Source: Clostridiales bacterium
GTDB taxonomy: Bacteria > Bacillota > Clostridia > Lachnospirales > Lachnospiraceae
DNA: 16,748 nucleotides
Direction: 5' to 3'
NCBI GenBank assembly: GCA_018369015.1
Contig: JAGZDD010000080.1
Span: 1-16,748 of the forward strand
Positions 7,018-13,153 of this stretch are shown piece after piece. The notes beneath the pieces were generated by a model. The model had not been told where the DNA came from, searched no databases, and worked only from the letters and a program-made list of their open reading frames with translations. Numbering within the stretch: position 1 is the stretch's first letter; every line of letters starts with the position of its first letter. Both the position numbers and the translations under genes were made by a program.

Positions 7018-8406
7018 ATGGCGGTTTATAAGTGTAATGTATGCGGGTTTATTTATGATGAAGCCAGGGAAGGGCGGCCTTTTTCTGAGCTTTTGGAATG
7101 TCCGGTCTGTCATCAGCCGGCCTCGGCATTTTATTTGTATGAGCAGATTGAACAGAGTCCGGTTGCCGTAGAGAAAAAAAGCACCCTGGAATATCCGGCG
7201 GATTATGTACGCCATGACGGGAGCTGCCGTTATATGGAAGAAATCCATGAAATGGCTGTCAGCGGTAAAAGTATTCATGCCGCCATGGGAACAAAGCTTC
7301 CAATGCCGGGATGGGATGATATTTTGATTTTGGGTGCCCAGCTTGACCCAATGCCGTTAGATGAATATGCGCCTGTAGATACGACAACGGTGATTGGAAA
7401 ACGTGCAAAGAAGCCCCTTGTGCTGGAAAATCCGGTGTACATATCCCATATGTCATTTGGCGCTCTCTCCCGGGAAGCTAAAATATCCCTGGCGAAAGGC
7501 AGCGCTGCCGCGGGGAGCGCCATGTGCTCCGGGGAGGGCGGTATTTTGCCGGAGGAAATGGCGGCCGCAGATAAGTATATTTTTGAATATGTAGGCAATT
7601 TATACAGCGTCAACCCTGAAAATCTTCAGGCTGCGGATGCGATTGAAATAAAGATCGGGCAGGGAACAAAGCCGGGCATGGGCGGCCACCTTCCAGCGGA
7701 AAAGGTAACGCCGGAAATCAGCAAAATCAGAAATAAGCCCATGGGCAGGGATATTATTGCGCCCTCGCGTTTTCCGGGGATTGAAACAAAGGAAGATCTT
7801 AAGGCACTGGTGTATCAGCTTCGCATGGCTTCCGGCGGGCGGCCCATTGGCATAAAAATTGCAGCAGGGCATATTGAGAAGGATCTGGCCTTTTGTGTTT
7901 TTTCCGAACCTGATTTTATCACAATTGACGGCAGGGGAGGGGCGACCGGCTCATCGCCGCTGTTTTTGAGGGATTCTTCAAGCCTTCCTACGATTTATGC
8001 CCTTTATAGGGCGCGCAAATACTTAGACAGTATCGGTTCTGATATTAGCCTGGTGATTACGGGGGGTTTACGGGTATCTTCGGATTTTGCAAAGGCTATT
8101 GCCATGGGCGCCGACGCGGTTGCTGTGGCGTCAGCGCCGCTTATGGCTATGGCCTGCCAGCAATACCGGATCTGCGGTACAGGAATGTGTCCTGTAGGCG
8201 TGGCTACCCAGGACCCTGATTTAAGAATCCGTCTTAAGGAGGACGCGGCTGCTGCAAGAGTGGCGAACTATCTGCGCGTTTCTTTAGAAGAGCTGCGTAT
8301 GTTTGCCAGGATTACAGGGCATGGAAGGCTCCATGATTTGTCTGTTGAGGATTTATGTACAGTCAGCAGGGAAATCAGCGAGTTTACAAATATAAGTCAT
8401 GCTTAA
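7018..8406 (+). CDS. Rubredoxin-like + glutamate synthase-like FMN/Fe-S protein
   Basis: 462 residues from the ATG at 7018, chosen over an in-frame upstream ATG at 6976 because GGAGG lies 8 nt before it. Residues 1-42 form a rubredoxin-like iron knuckle (Cys6/Cys9 and Cys28/Cys31). Residues about 85-455 match the FMN-binding alpha-subunit domain of glutamate synthase: GQGTKPGMGGHLP, ITIDGRGGATGSSP, a Gly-rich VITGGLRVSSD, then Cys380, Cys386 and Cys391 in C-x5-C-x4-C spacing, the [3Fe-4S] pattern of GltS, in CGTGMCPVGVATQ. There is no N-terminal glutaminase domain, so it cannot be a complete glutamate synthase. Stand-alone proteins of this type are common in archaea and clostridia, with unclear substrates. 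The rubredoxin-like part could pass electrons to the flavin (inference). The gene has its own promoter, and its stop codon falls in a tandem repeat. Confidence 0.88.
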   Translation: MAVYKCNVCGFIYDEAREGRPFSELLECPVCHQPASAFYLYEQIEQSPVAVEKKSTLEYPADYVRHDGSCRYMEEIHEMAVSGKSIHAAMGTKLPMPGWDDILILGAQLDPMPLDEYAPVDTTTVIGKRAKKPLVLENPVYISHMSFGALSREAKISLAKGSAAAGSAMCSGEGGILPEEMAAADKYIFEYVGNLYSVNPENLQAADAIEIKIGQGTKPGMGGHLPAEKVTPEISKIRNKPMGRDIIAPSRFPGIETKEDLKALVYQLRMASGGRPIGIKIAAGHIEKDLAFCVFSEPDFITIDGRGGATGSSPLFLRDSSSLPTIYALYRARKYLDSIGSDISLVITGGLRVSSDFAKAIAMGADAVAVASAPLMAMACQQYRICGTGMCPVGVATQDPDLRIRLKEDAAAARVANYLRVSLEELRMFARITGHGRLHDLSVEDLCTVSREISEFTNISHA

Positions 8407-8486
8407 CGAGTATAAGTCATGCTTAACGAGTATAAAACATGCTTAACAAGTATAAGCGATGCTTAACAGGTATAAACCATGCTTAG
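8391..8486 (+). repeat. Five 20-bp tandem repeats spanning a stop codon
   Basis: Unit TATAAGTCATGCTTAACGAG repeats at 8391, 8411, 8431, 8451 and 8471; the last copy is truncated after 16 bases. Units 1 and 2 are identical; units 3-5 vary mainly at bases 6-8 and 17-19. Unit 1 encodes the end of the upstream protein (Ile-Ser-His-Ala-stop, TAA at 8404-8406), so the array grew out from the gene end or a unit captured it. Confidence 0.92.
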
Positions 8487-8767
8487 GCGCTGGTGCGTAA
8501 GCGGCTGGTTTGAGGTTCCATAGACTTGTATCGGAAATTTTACTTGTCAAATGGGCGGTGGAATGAGTATGGGGGTAAGTCCGGGGCGTATCAGGGCAGA
8601 TGCGCCCCGAATAATGCCGTGAAGTGAACGGCAGAACACGAACCGGCGGCAAGCCGGGAAAATGTATAACTATTCAGCCGCGATAGAGGTGATGCGCAGC
8701 GTTAGCTGCGTGAATCCGGGATGCATGGCTGAATGGTTATAAAAATGATGAAAGGCAGAGGTGAACT
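8407..8767. other. Structured intergenic region before dut
   Basis: 361 bases without a gene. After the 20-bp repeats come three small hairpins: CGGGGCG/CGCCCCG (8582-8588 / 8603-8609), GCCGT/ACGGC (near 8615-8632) and CCGGC/GCCGG (8643-8647 / 8653-8657). The palindromic element at 8666-8740 follows. TTGTCA in TTTTACTTGTCAAATG (about 8546) is the best -35 candidate for dut, but no good -10 box follows. Confidence 0.55.
8666..8740. repeat. Intergenic palindromic element, family 1
   Basis: ATAACTATTCAGCC (8666-8679) and GGCTGAATGGTTAT (8727-8740) are inverted copies with one G-T pair, closing a 75-base element. Inside is a second stem, GCGCAGC/GCTGCGT, capped by a GTTA loop. CAGCCGCGATAG near the left end is repeated in the element at 9941-10114. 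It ends 27 bases before the dut start. Confidence 0.75.
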
Positions 8768-9202
8768 ATGGAAAAGATTCGCATTAAATATTTTAGCGAG
8801 GATATTGAGAAATTAACGTATATTGACGGAAAATCCGACTGGATTGATTTGCGGGCCGCAAAGGATGTGGAAATGAAAGCAGGAGAGTTTTGTTTGATAC
8901 CTCTCGGGATTGCCATGGAGCTGCCAAAAGGTTATGAGGCTCATGTAATCCCAAGATCAAGTACGTATAAAAATTTTGGGATTTTGCAGACAAACAGTAT
9001 GGGCCTTATTGACGAATCCTATTGCGGAGATAATGACCAGTGGTTTATGCCTGCGTTGGCTATGCGAGATACAGTGATTCATAAAAATGACCGTATCTGC
9101 CAGTTTCGTATTATGAAACATCAGCCCGCCCTGGAATTTGAGCAGGTAGAAACATTAGGCCACGCCGACCGGGGCGGCCACGGCTCCACAGGAAAACAGT
9201 AA
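8768..9202 (+). CDS. dut: dUTP diphosphatase (dUTPase)
   Basis: 144 residues, the standard size of trimeric dUTPases, which cleave dUTP to dUMP and diphosphate, keeping uracil out of DNA and supplying dTMP synthesis. All five family motifs can be placed: I, WIDLRAA (Asp27); II, PRSST (62-66); III, GLIDESYCGDNDQW (79-92) with candidate catalytic Asp82 and Tyr85; IV, NDRICQFRI (107-115); V, RGGHGSTG (135-142). Motif V is short and has His138 where most family members have the Phe that stacks on uracil. The start has AGAGGTGA upstream. The gene converges on the DUF1648 gene and ends in a terminator whose hairpin contains the stop codon of that neighbour. Confidence 0.92.
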   Translation: MEKIRIKYFSEDIEKLTYIDGKSDWIDLRAAKDVEMKAGEFCLIPLGIAMELPKGYEAHVIPRSSTYKNFGILQTNSMGLIDESYCGDNDQWFMPALAMRDTVIHKNDRICQFRIMKHQPALEFEQVETLGHADRGGHGSTGKQ

Positions 9203-9250
9203 GCTGCTGTGAAAGTTATACGGTGGGCAGGCGCAGGGGCAAATTTGATG

Positions 9251-9275
9251 CCCCGCAGCTTACTGCGGGGTTTTT
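9251..9275 (+). terminator. Terminator of dut, overlapping the facing gene's end
   Basis: CCCCGCAG (9251-9258), loop CTTA, CTGCGGGG (9263-9270), then TTTTT. The stop codon of the facing minus-strand gene (9260-9262) lies in the loop. Two other pairings compete with it: 9236-9241 with 9249-9254, and 9197-9207 with 9255-9265. Confidence 0.88.
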
Positions 9276-9748
9276 GACTTGGGAAGGCGGATGACCCGGA
9301 TCATATAGAAAATAAGAATAAAGGCAATAGCACCAAGGGTGACTGGCAGAAAAAATACGCCAAGAGAAGCACCGCGGCAGCTTTGTATATTTATATAAGA
9401 AAACATAGCATTAATGCCCAGTGTCATCCAGCAGAGCATAGAACGGGTGTAACGGTAGGCGGCTTCGGCATTGTTTTGCGTCAGCTTTACGGGAAAGTTC
9501 CATATTTGAGGAAACAGTAATGAAAAAAGCATGAGAATAAATATAAAAACCTGTACAACAATAAGAACAATAACCGATGTTTTACTATTCCATGCGTCTG
9601 CTTCGCCGCTGGCGTTAAAATGTGTAGGGATCTGGTCAGGGATGGATGTCCATGTGGCAACAATGTAAATAAGCGGTACGATCAGGCTCAATACGGATAG
9701 ATAAAGCAATATTTTCTGGAATATGGTAAAGTCTTTAAAGCCGGACAT
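9260..9748 (-). CDS. DUF1648 domain membrane protein
   Basis: 162 residues with four predicted membrane segments (about 13-33, 56-79, 103-121 and 130-151). Between the first two is IPDQIPTHFNASGEADAW (37-54), the recognisable DUF1648 signature, found in Bacillota membrane proteins including SdpI-type immunity proteins. The function here is unknown. SdpI-like immunity or signalling is possible, but this protein is shorter than SdpI and there is no toxin gene next to it. The start is well supported by GAGGAGG on the minus strand. Its last codons are antisense to the dut terminator. It has its own promoter (9881-9909) with a leader of about 125 bases containing a small GC hairpin. Confidence 0.85.
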   Translation of the reverse strand: MSGFKDFTIFQKILLYLSVLSLIVPLIYIVATWTSIPDQIPTHFNASGEADAWNSKTSVIVLIVVQVFIFILMLFSLLFPQIWNFPVKLTQNNAEAAYRYTRSMLCWMTLGINAMFSYINIQSCRGASLGVFFLPVTLGAIAFILIFYMIRVIRLPKSKTPQ

Positions 9749-9880
9749 AAGACAACCTCCTCATTTTTAGTGCTGCTGCCGCAAGACGGAATGACCGTTT
9801 GCTGCGAGTCTGACCAAAAGCATGACCACAGCTTAACTAAAATAATTTTTAAATACAGTTTGGCTGCTGTTAATGATTTT

Positions 9881-9909
9881 ATTTTATGACGGGGGTTGGG
9901 TAAAGTCAA
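9881..9909 (-). promoter_or_regulatory. Predicted promoter of the DUF1648 gene
   Basis: On the minus strand, TTGACT (9904-9909) and TAAAAT (9881-9886) are spaced by 17 bp, upstream of the DUF1648 start. Apart from this and the element at 9941-10114, the 9749-10220 gap holds only the tRNA promoter. Confidence 0.65.
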
Positions 9910-9940
9910 GAATATACTGACAGGAATTATTATGTTTATG

Positions 9941-10114
9941 TAACTATTCAGCCATGCGTCGGAGGAGGAAAATGTCTCGGCGCAAGCTTGTTTGCAGAGA
10001 GGCTTTTTCCTCCTACGGCATAGGGCGTTTAGCCCGAATCGAGGATTCAGCCGCGATAGCGGCGGAAAGCGCGTTAGCGCGGTTTTGCGAATGGCGCGGG
10101 CTGAACTGTGACTA
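9941..10114. repeat. Intergenic palindromic element, family 1 (long form)
   Basis: It starts TAACTATTCAGCC (9941-9953) and ends GGCTGAACTGTGACTA (10099-10114), an imperfect inverted pair enclosing about 145 bases. Internally, ATGCGTCGGAGGAGG pairs imperfectly with CCTCCTACGGCAT. The right part repeats ATTCAGCCGCGATAG from the 8666 element, with a GCGC/GCGC stem capped by the same GTTA loop. An 82-codon frame across it is not believed to be a gene. Confidence 0.7.
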
Positions 10115-10151
10115 TAAAAATAAAAAAAGTAAAAAAAATCTAAAAAATTGC

Positions 10152-10180
10152 TTGCAATTTGAAAAAAACTGTTATATAAT
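10152..10180 (+). promoter_or_regulatory. tRNA-Lys promoter
   Basis: TTGCAA (10152-10157), 17-bp spacer, TATAAT (10175-10180), about 40 bases before the tRNA. Confidence 0.8.
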
Positions 10181-10220
10181 AGCTTTCGTACTCAGCAAGT
10201 GAGTTCAAAAAATAAAAAAT

Positions 10221-10293
10221 GCGCTTCTAGCTCAGTTGGTAGAGCACCTGACTCTTAATCAGGGTGTCCAGGGTTCGAGCCCCTGGAGGCGCA
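10221..10293 (+). tRNA. tRNA-Lys (anticodon CTT)
   Basis: A full 73-base cloverleaf can be folded: acceptor GCGCTTC with GAGGCGC (one G-T pair), D-arm GCTC/GAGC, anticodon stem CCTGA/TCAGG with loop CTCTTAA (anticodon CTT, reading AAG), T-arm with GGTTCGAGCC, and discriminator A. The terminal CCA is not encoded (CGT follows), so it must be added by CCA-adding enzyme. It has its own promoter and terminator, so it is a single-gene unit. Confidence 0.96.
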
Positions 10294-10297
10294 CGTT

Positions 10298-10348
10298 AAA
10301 GCACTGTTTTTGCGGACGCATGGGCCGCGGGGGCGGTGCTTTTTTATT
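10298..10348 (+). terminator. Terminator of tRNA-Lys
   Basis: AAAGCACTG (10298-10306) pairs with CGGTGCTTT (10334-10342), with an inner GCGG/CCGC stem. The outer stem runs into TTTTTTATTT. It starts 5 bases after the tRNA, and its T-run is shared with the left arm of the palindrome at 10341-10380. Confidence 0.8.
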
Positions 10349-10490
10349 TCATAGGAAATTGTTTTCCTATGAAATAAAAAAACTCCGCGGGGAGGCGCAC
10401 TCTTGCAGCGCAGAAATTTGCCGCTAAAGCGGCCGCGCTCGGCACGAGGATTTCGGCACGGGAATTTTGCGGGCGGAACTCTCTGTTTTG
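10341..10490 (+). repeat. Intergenic repeat family 2, copy A
   Basis: The left end is a perfect 18-bp palindrome, TTTTTATTTCATAGGAAA (10341-10358) with 10363-10380, loop TTGT. Then come CTCCGCGG, GGCGCACTC and a 26-base core (10410-10435, starting GCAGAAATTTGCC and ending AAGCGGCCG), identical to 12591-12616. The right end is TTTTGCGGGCGGAACTCTCT. Within the 359-base gap between the tRNA and the next gene, this element is followed by a promoter (10515-10542) and a structured leader. Confidence 0.85.
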
Positions 10491-10514
10491 TTCAGGTGAA
10501 AAAAACGAAAACAG

Positions 10515-10542
10515 TTGCATTTTTTGTCAGGAAATATATAAT
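10515..10542 (+). promoter_or_regulatory. Predicted promoter of the amidohydrolase/LysR unit
   Basis: TTGCAT (10515-10520), 16-bp spacer, TATAAT (10537-10542). Predicted transcription start near 10549, giving a leader of about 100 bases. Confidence 0.7.
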
Positions 10543-10552
10543 TTATTTATGA

Positions 10553-10631
10553 GTCAATGTTGGAGGTATAAGGTATTTTCATCAGCAGTTCGGACAACTG
10601 AACGGTTGCTGCTTCTTTCAACATTTTATAC
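10553..10631 (+). other. Structured 5' leader of the amidohydrolase gene
   Basis: AATGTTG (10556-10562) is complementary to CAACATT (10619-10625), enclosing CAGCA/TGCTG (10583-10587 / 10608-10612) or the alternative CAGTT/AACTG (10586-10590 / 10596-10600). The closing stem ends 14 bases before the ribosome binding site at 10640-10644. It does not match a riboswitch class I know; it could be a regulatory leader or LysR operator DNA. Confidence 0.4.
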
Positions 10632-10652
10632 GATTATATGGAGGTTAAAATT

Positions 10653-11447
10653 ATGGATGGACATTTAAAGGTTTCCGCTGTTCAGTTTCATGTTGTTGAT
10701 GGCGATATGGCCGCCAATATGGCAAAGGTTGAAGAAATGGCCATGAAGGTCAGCGAAAATGAAAAAAATGTGGATTTGCTGCTGTTCCACGAGGCTTGTC
10801 TTGAAAGCGGTATTGGGATTGAAAACGTTGATGACGCGATTACAAAAAAGGTTAATGATTTCTGGAAAGCACTGGCCGCAAAGACAGGAATTAATATTCT
10901 TGCCGGGCGTCTTGAGCGGCAGGGAGAGAAGATTTATAATAAAGCAACCGTTTATGCGCCTGATGGAAAGATATTGGCGGATTATGCTAAAATTCATCTT
11001 TATAACCAGGAGAGGGAAATAATTACTCCTGGAGATGAGCTATCTATCTTTGAACTTAATGGCATGAAGATCGGTATTATGATTTGCGCAGATTTCGGAT
11101 TCCCTGAATTATCCCGGAAGTATGCTACGGCAGGCGTAGATGTACTTGCGGTCACAAGTAGCTGGGCTTATCCAGATGATGATTTATGGGATATTTGCAA
11201 CCGGGCACGGTCGGCCGAAAATGGTATTTATGTTGTATCCTGCGACCGCACCGGCCCAACGTCTAAGGGTGTTGTTAAGGTAGGACGTTCCATGGTATGT
11301 GATCCGAATGGCTTTATTATTGCCAACCTTGTGGAAAAGGAAGATGTTTATTTTGTTGAAACGCTCCATAAATCTGAGGTTGATGAAAGGCATAAGACAA
11401 TGAAATGGCTGGAGTGGATACGTCCAGAGGTTTATGCGAAGCTGTGA
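10653..11447 (+). CDS. Carbon-nitrogen hydrolase (nitrilase superfamily)
   Basis: 264 residues from the ATG at 10653, chosen over the in-frame ATG at 10638 because GGAGG (10640-10644) lies 8 nt before it. The family hydrolyses or condenses non-peptide C-N bonds, mostly in amides and carbamoyl compounds. The catalytic triad is visible: Glu47 (LLFHEACL), Lys113 (YAKIHLY) and Cys145 (GIMICADFGFPE). His46 replaces the Pro commonly found before the Glu. Length and start suggest a soluble cytoplasmic enzyme of the omega-amidase/amidase type; the substrate cannot be named. It is followed after 74 bp by a LysR gene on the same strand with no terminator between, so they are probably co-transcribed. 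The promoter at 10515-10542 and a folded leader precede it. Confidence 0.9.
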   Translation: MDGHLKVSAVQFHVVDGDMAANMAKVEEMAMKVSENEKNVDLLLFHEACLESGIGIENVDDAITKKVNDFWKALAAKTGINILAGRLERQGEKIYNKATVYAPDGKILADYAKIHLYNQEREIITPGDELSIFELNGMKIGIMICADFGFPELSRKYATAGVDVLAVTSSWAYPDDDLWDICNRARSAENGIYVVSCDRTGPTSKGVVKVGRSMVCDPNGFIIANLVEKEDVYFVETLHKSEVDERHKTMKWLEWIRPEVYAKL

Positions 11448-11521
11448 CGGACAGCGGTTGAAAATTTTCCGGCCCATGGCGGCCTTGCATGAGCATGACT
11501 CTGGTCAGAGGTGAGTAGAAA

Positions 11522-12430
11522 GTGAATGACCTTCAAATAGAATATTTTTTATCTGTAGCCAAGCACCTGAGCTTTACAAAGGCAGCAAGGGAGCTGTTTG
11601 TATCTCAACCGGCTATTAGCCGGCAGATTTTGGCTATGGAGGAGGATCTGGGGTATACATTATTTGAGCGAACAAATAAATCTGTGAAGCTCACAGAAAC
11701 CGGGGAGATGTTTTTTCATTTTTTTACGGATTATAAAAATGAATTAAATAATATTAAAGTCCATGCACAGTTGATTTCTGAAAGCCGTCAGAGGGTGCTG
11801 CGGCTGGGAATTGTGGATCATTGGGATATATCTCCGTTTTTTATGCCTGCTCTTGAGGCTTTTGAAAAACTTCACAGCCAGGTTCGTGTACAGATATATA
11901 GCTATGATGTGAATGAGATGGAGACCGCTCTGGGCTCAGATTCGGTGGATATGGTGATGACGATCGACCCTGTTTCCGGGGAAGGAAAGGGAATGACAAG
12001 CACAGAGCTTTGGAAGGTTCCCCGGGTGCTTTTGTATTCCAGGAATCACCGGCTTACCAGGGAGAAGGATGTATTAAGGCCTATTGATTTTGCTGACGAA
12101 ATCTTTCTTGTTGTCTGTGAAGGGGAGCATTCCTTTTATGGACAGGATCTTGTCAAAGGATTTTGCAAGCCCTATGGCTTTGTTCCAAAGGTGCTGGCAG
12201 TCAACAGTACGGATTCCATGATGGCTGGAATCCAGTGCCAAATGGGGGTTGCCATTGTGGATTCATGGAGCAGGGAGCTTTCACATCCTGAGTTTTGCCA
12301 TATTGTTTTAGATTCTTCTCATATTGTCCGGCTGATGTGGAAAACAAAATGGACAGATCCGGTGATCCAGGATTTTGTCCTTTGCCTTGAGGAGGCTGTC
12401 GAACTGCTGCCAAAGCGTCAGGAAAATTAA
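11522..12430 (+). CDS. LysR family transcriptional regulator
   Basis: 302 residues, the family's standard length. The N-terminal winged helix-turn-helix (about 1-60) is clear: FLSVAKHLSFTKAARELFVS, then QPAISRQILAMEEDLGYTLF and ERTNKSVKLTETGE. The C-terminal 200 residues form the expected substrate-binding-like effector domain. The start is GTG; AGAGGTGAG (11507-11515) lies 6 nt upstream, while the nearby ATG at 11526 is out of frame. LysR regulators usually act on adjacent genes with a small-molecule coinducer, so the amidohydrolase upstream is the likeliest target, but here the regulator lies downstream on the same strand instead of divergent. A long terminator hairpin follows the stop directly. 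Confidence 0.93.
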   Translation: MNDLQIEYFLSVAKHLSFTKAARELFVSQPAISRQILAMEEDLGYTLFERTNKSVKLTETGEMFFHFFTDYKNELNNIKVHAQLISESRQRVLRLGIVDHWDISPFFMPALEAFEKLHSQVRVQIYSYDVNEMETALGSDSVDMVMTIDPVSGEGKGMTSTELWKVPRVLLYSRNHRLTREKDVLRPIDFADEIFLVVCEGEHSFYGQDLVKGFCKPYGFVPKVLAVNSTDSMMAGIQCQMGVAIVDSWSRELSHPEFCHIVLDSSHIVRLMWKTKWTDPVIQDFVLCLEEAVELLPKRQEN

Positions 12431-12433
12431 AAA

Positions 12434-12523
12434 GCAGGCCCAGTATATAACTCTTTTTAAGCAGACAAGGTAAATAGCTAAAAGCTGCTTAAAGGGGAGG
12501 ATATACTGTGGGCCTGCCTTTTT
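12434..12523 (+). terminator. Long two-part terminator hairpin after the LysR gene
   Basis: GCAGGCCC (12434-12441) pairs with GGGCCTGC (12510-12517), continuing with AGTATAT/ATATACT past a 2-base bulge. An inner stem, TTTAAGCAG (12456-12464) with CTGCTTAAA (12485-12493), holds a 20-base loop. CTTTTT follows. It is larger than an ordinary terminator, and its T-run enters the next palindrome. Confidence 0.75.
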
Positions 12524-12650
12524 AATTTAATAGGTAACTTCACTTCCTATTAAATTAAAACGCTCCGCTTTTGATACGCACTCGCGCAGAGCAGAAATTT
12601 GCCGCTAAAGCGGCCGTGCCCGCGCGCAAGTTTTGCAAGCGGAGCTCTTT
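12520..12650 (+). repeat. Intergenic repeat family 2, copy B
   Basis: A perfect 15-bp palindrome (TTTTAATTTAATAGG, 12520-12534, with 12546-12560) precedes CGCTCCGC, ACGCACTC, the 26-base core shared with copy A (12591-12616), and GTTTTGCAAGCGGAGCTCTT. Compared with copy A, two arm positions differ and both are compensated in the opposite arm. It ends at the stop codon of the 81-residue gene. Confidence 0.85.
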
Positions 12651-12651
12651 G

Positions 12652-12897
12652 TTATATTTTATAATTCATTAAATAGCTGCGGGCCTCCTCGCTGGATGAA
12701 AAGTCTTTTGCGGATGAAGTGATATATTCAGCCGCGTCTTTCCATTCCCTAAGCGGATAGCTTTCAGCAGCTATGAGAGAAATAGCACTGCAGATGGAAG
12801 CAATGAGCGCAGGATCTCTAAGATCAGATAAATAAGAGCAGTTCAGCGTATGGGCGATTCGGTCAAGCAGCCCTTCATTTGTTGTGTTTTTTTCCAT
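12652..12897 (-). CDS. Small hypothetical protein, 81 residues
   Basis: 81 residues, mixed charge, no signal peptide or clear membrane helix, though a central hydrophobic stretch (ALIASICSAISLIAA) could be an amphipathic or buried helix. I do not recognise the family. Reality is supported by a good ribosome binding site (AAAGGAGC, 9 nt before ATG on the minus strand) and an uninterrupted frame not overlapped by a better candidate. The stop abuts a family-2 repeat. Upstream lies the unusual 13001-13165 region with inverted repeats and promoter-like sequences pointing toward this gene, then a serine recombinase. If that region inverts, this gene would be the one switched on or off. Confidence 0.65.
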   Translation of the reverse strand: MEKNTTNEGLLDRIAHTLNCSYLSDLRDPALIASICSAISLIAAESYPLREWKDAAEYITSSAKDFSSSEEARSYLMNYKI

Positions 12898-12940
12898 TAC
12901 CCAAAGCTCCTTTCTTTTTCAGGTGGAACATATGTCTTTG

Positions 12941-12969
12941 ACTGTAGCTTTCGTTTACATGATTGACAA
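12941..12969 (-). promoter_or_regulatory. Possible proximal promoter of the 81-residue gene
   Basis: On the minus strand, TTGTCA (12964-12969) and TACAGT (12941-12946) are 17 bp apart. The -10 box is weak. If active, it would drive the small gene independently of the region further upstream. Confidence 0.4.
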
Positions 12970-13000
12970 TAGTACCGCGGTTTATGCGGCTACTAGAGGC

Positions 13001-13030
13001 GTGACCGATAAAGTAGACTTTTTCGGTCAT
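13001..13030. promoter_or_regulatory. 30-bp dyad: candidate recombinase crossover site
   Basis: GTGACCGATAAAGT (13001-13014) and the reverse complement of the right half, ATGACCGAAAAAGT (from 13017-13030), agree at 12 of 14 positions around a central AG dinucleotide. Two inverted half-sites of about 12-14 bp around 2 bp is the geometry bound by a serine recombinase dimer. No T-run follows on either strand, so it is not a simple terminator. It could instead be an operator. Confidence 0.5.
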
Positions 13031-13153
13031 CTCTCAATATGCAAATTTTGGCTGAAAAATATAAGAAATTAGAAAAATTACCTGAAAAACTAAAAAAATA
13101 GTATGTAAGTTTACGCCTGATATTATAACACCAATAGCCAGAAAAAGTCTACT
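13012..13153. other. Segment bounded by a 13-bp inverted repeat
   Basis: AGTAGACTTTTTC (13012-13024) and GAAAAAGTCTACT (13141-13153) are exact reverse complements. The first lies in the 30-bp dyad. The second overlaps the -35 box of the minus-strand promoter at 13122-13151 and has weaker flanking symmetry. The inverted central dinucleotides (AG and CT) match, as required for inversion rather than deletion. Confidence 0.45.
13122..13151 (-). promoter_or_regulatory. Extended -10 promoter with -35 in the inverted repeat
   Basis: On the minus strand, TAGACT (13146-13151), 18-bp spacer, then TATAAT (13122-13127) preceded by TGT. It points toward the 81-residue gene with a leader of about 215 bases. 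The -35 box lies within the right inverted repeat. Confidence 0.55.

Noticed and set aside
8391..8486. CRISPR array
   Set aside because: The units are contiguous 20-bp tandem repeats without unique spacers, and no cas gene is present.
9260..9748. SdpI-type immunity gene of a toxin system
   Set aside because: Only DUF1648 is recognised; the protein is shorter than SdpI and no toxin-like gene is adjacent.
9954..10202. 82-codon frame before tRNA-Lys
   Set aside because: It lies almost wholly in a palindromic repeat element, runs through the tRNA promoter, and has highly biased composition.
10549..10671. 40-codon leader peptide before the amidohydrolase
   Set aside because: An ATG at 10549 opens a frame overlapping the gene start, but it lies at the predicted transcription start with no ribosome binding site and no codon bias typical of attenuator peptides.
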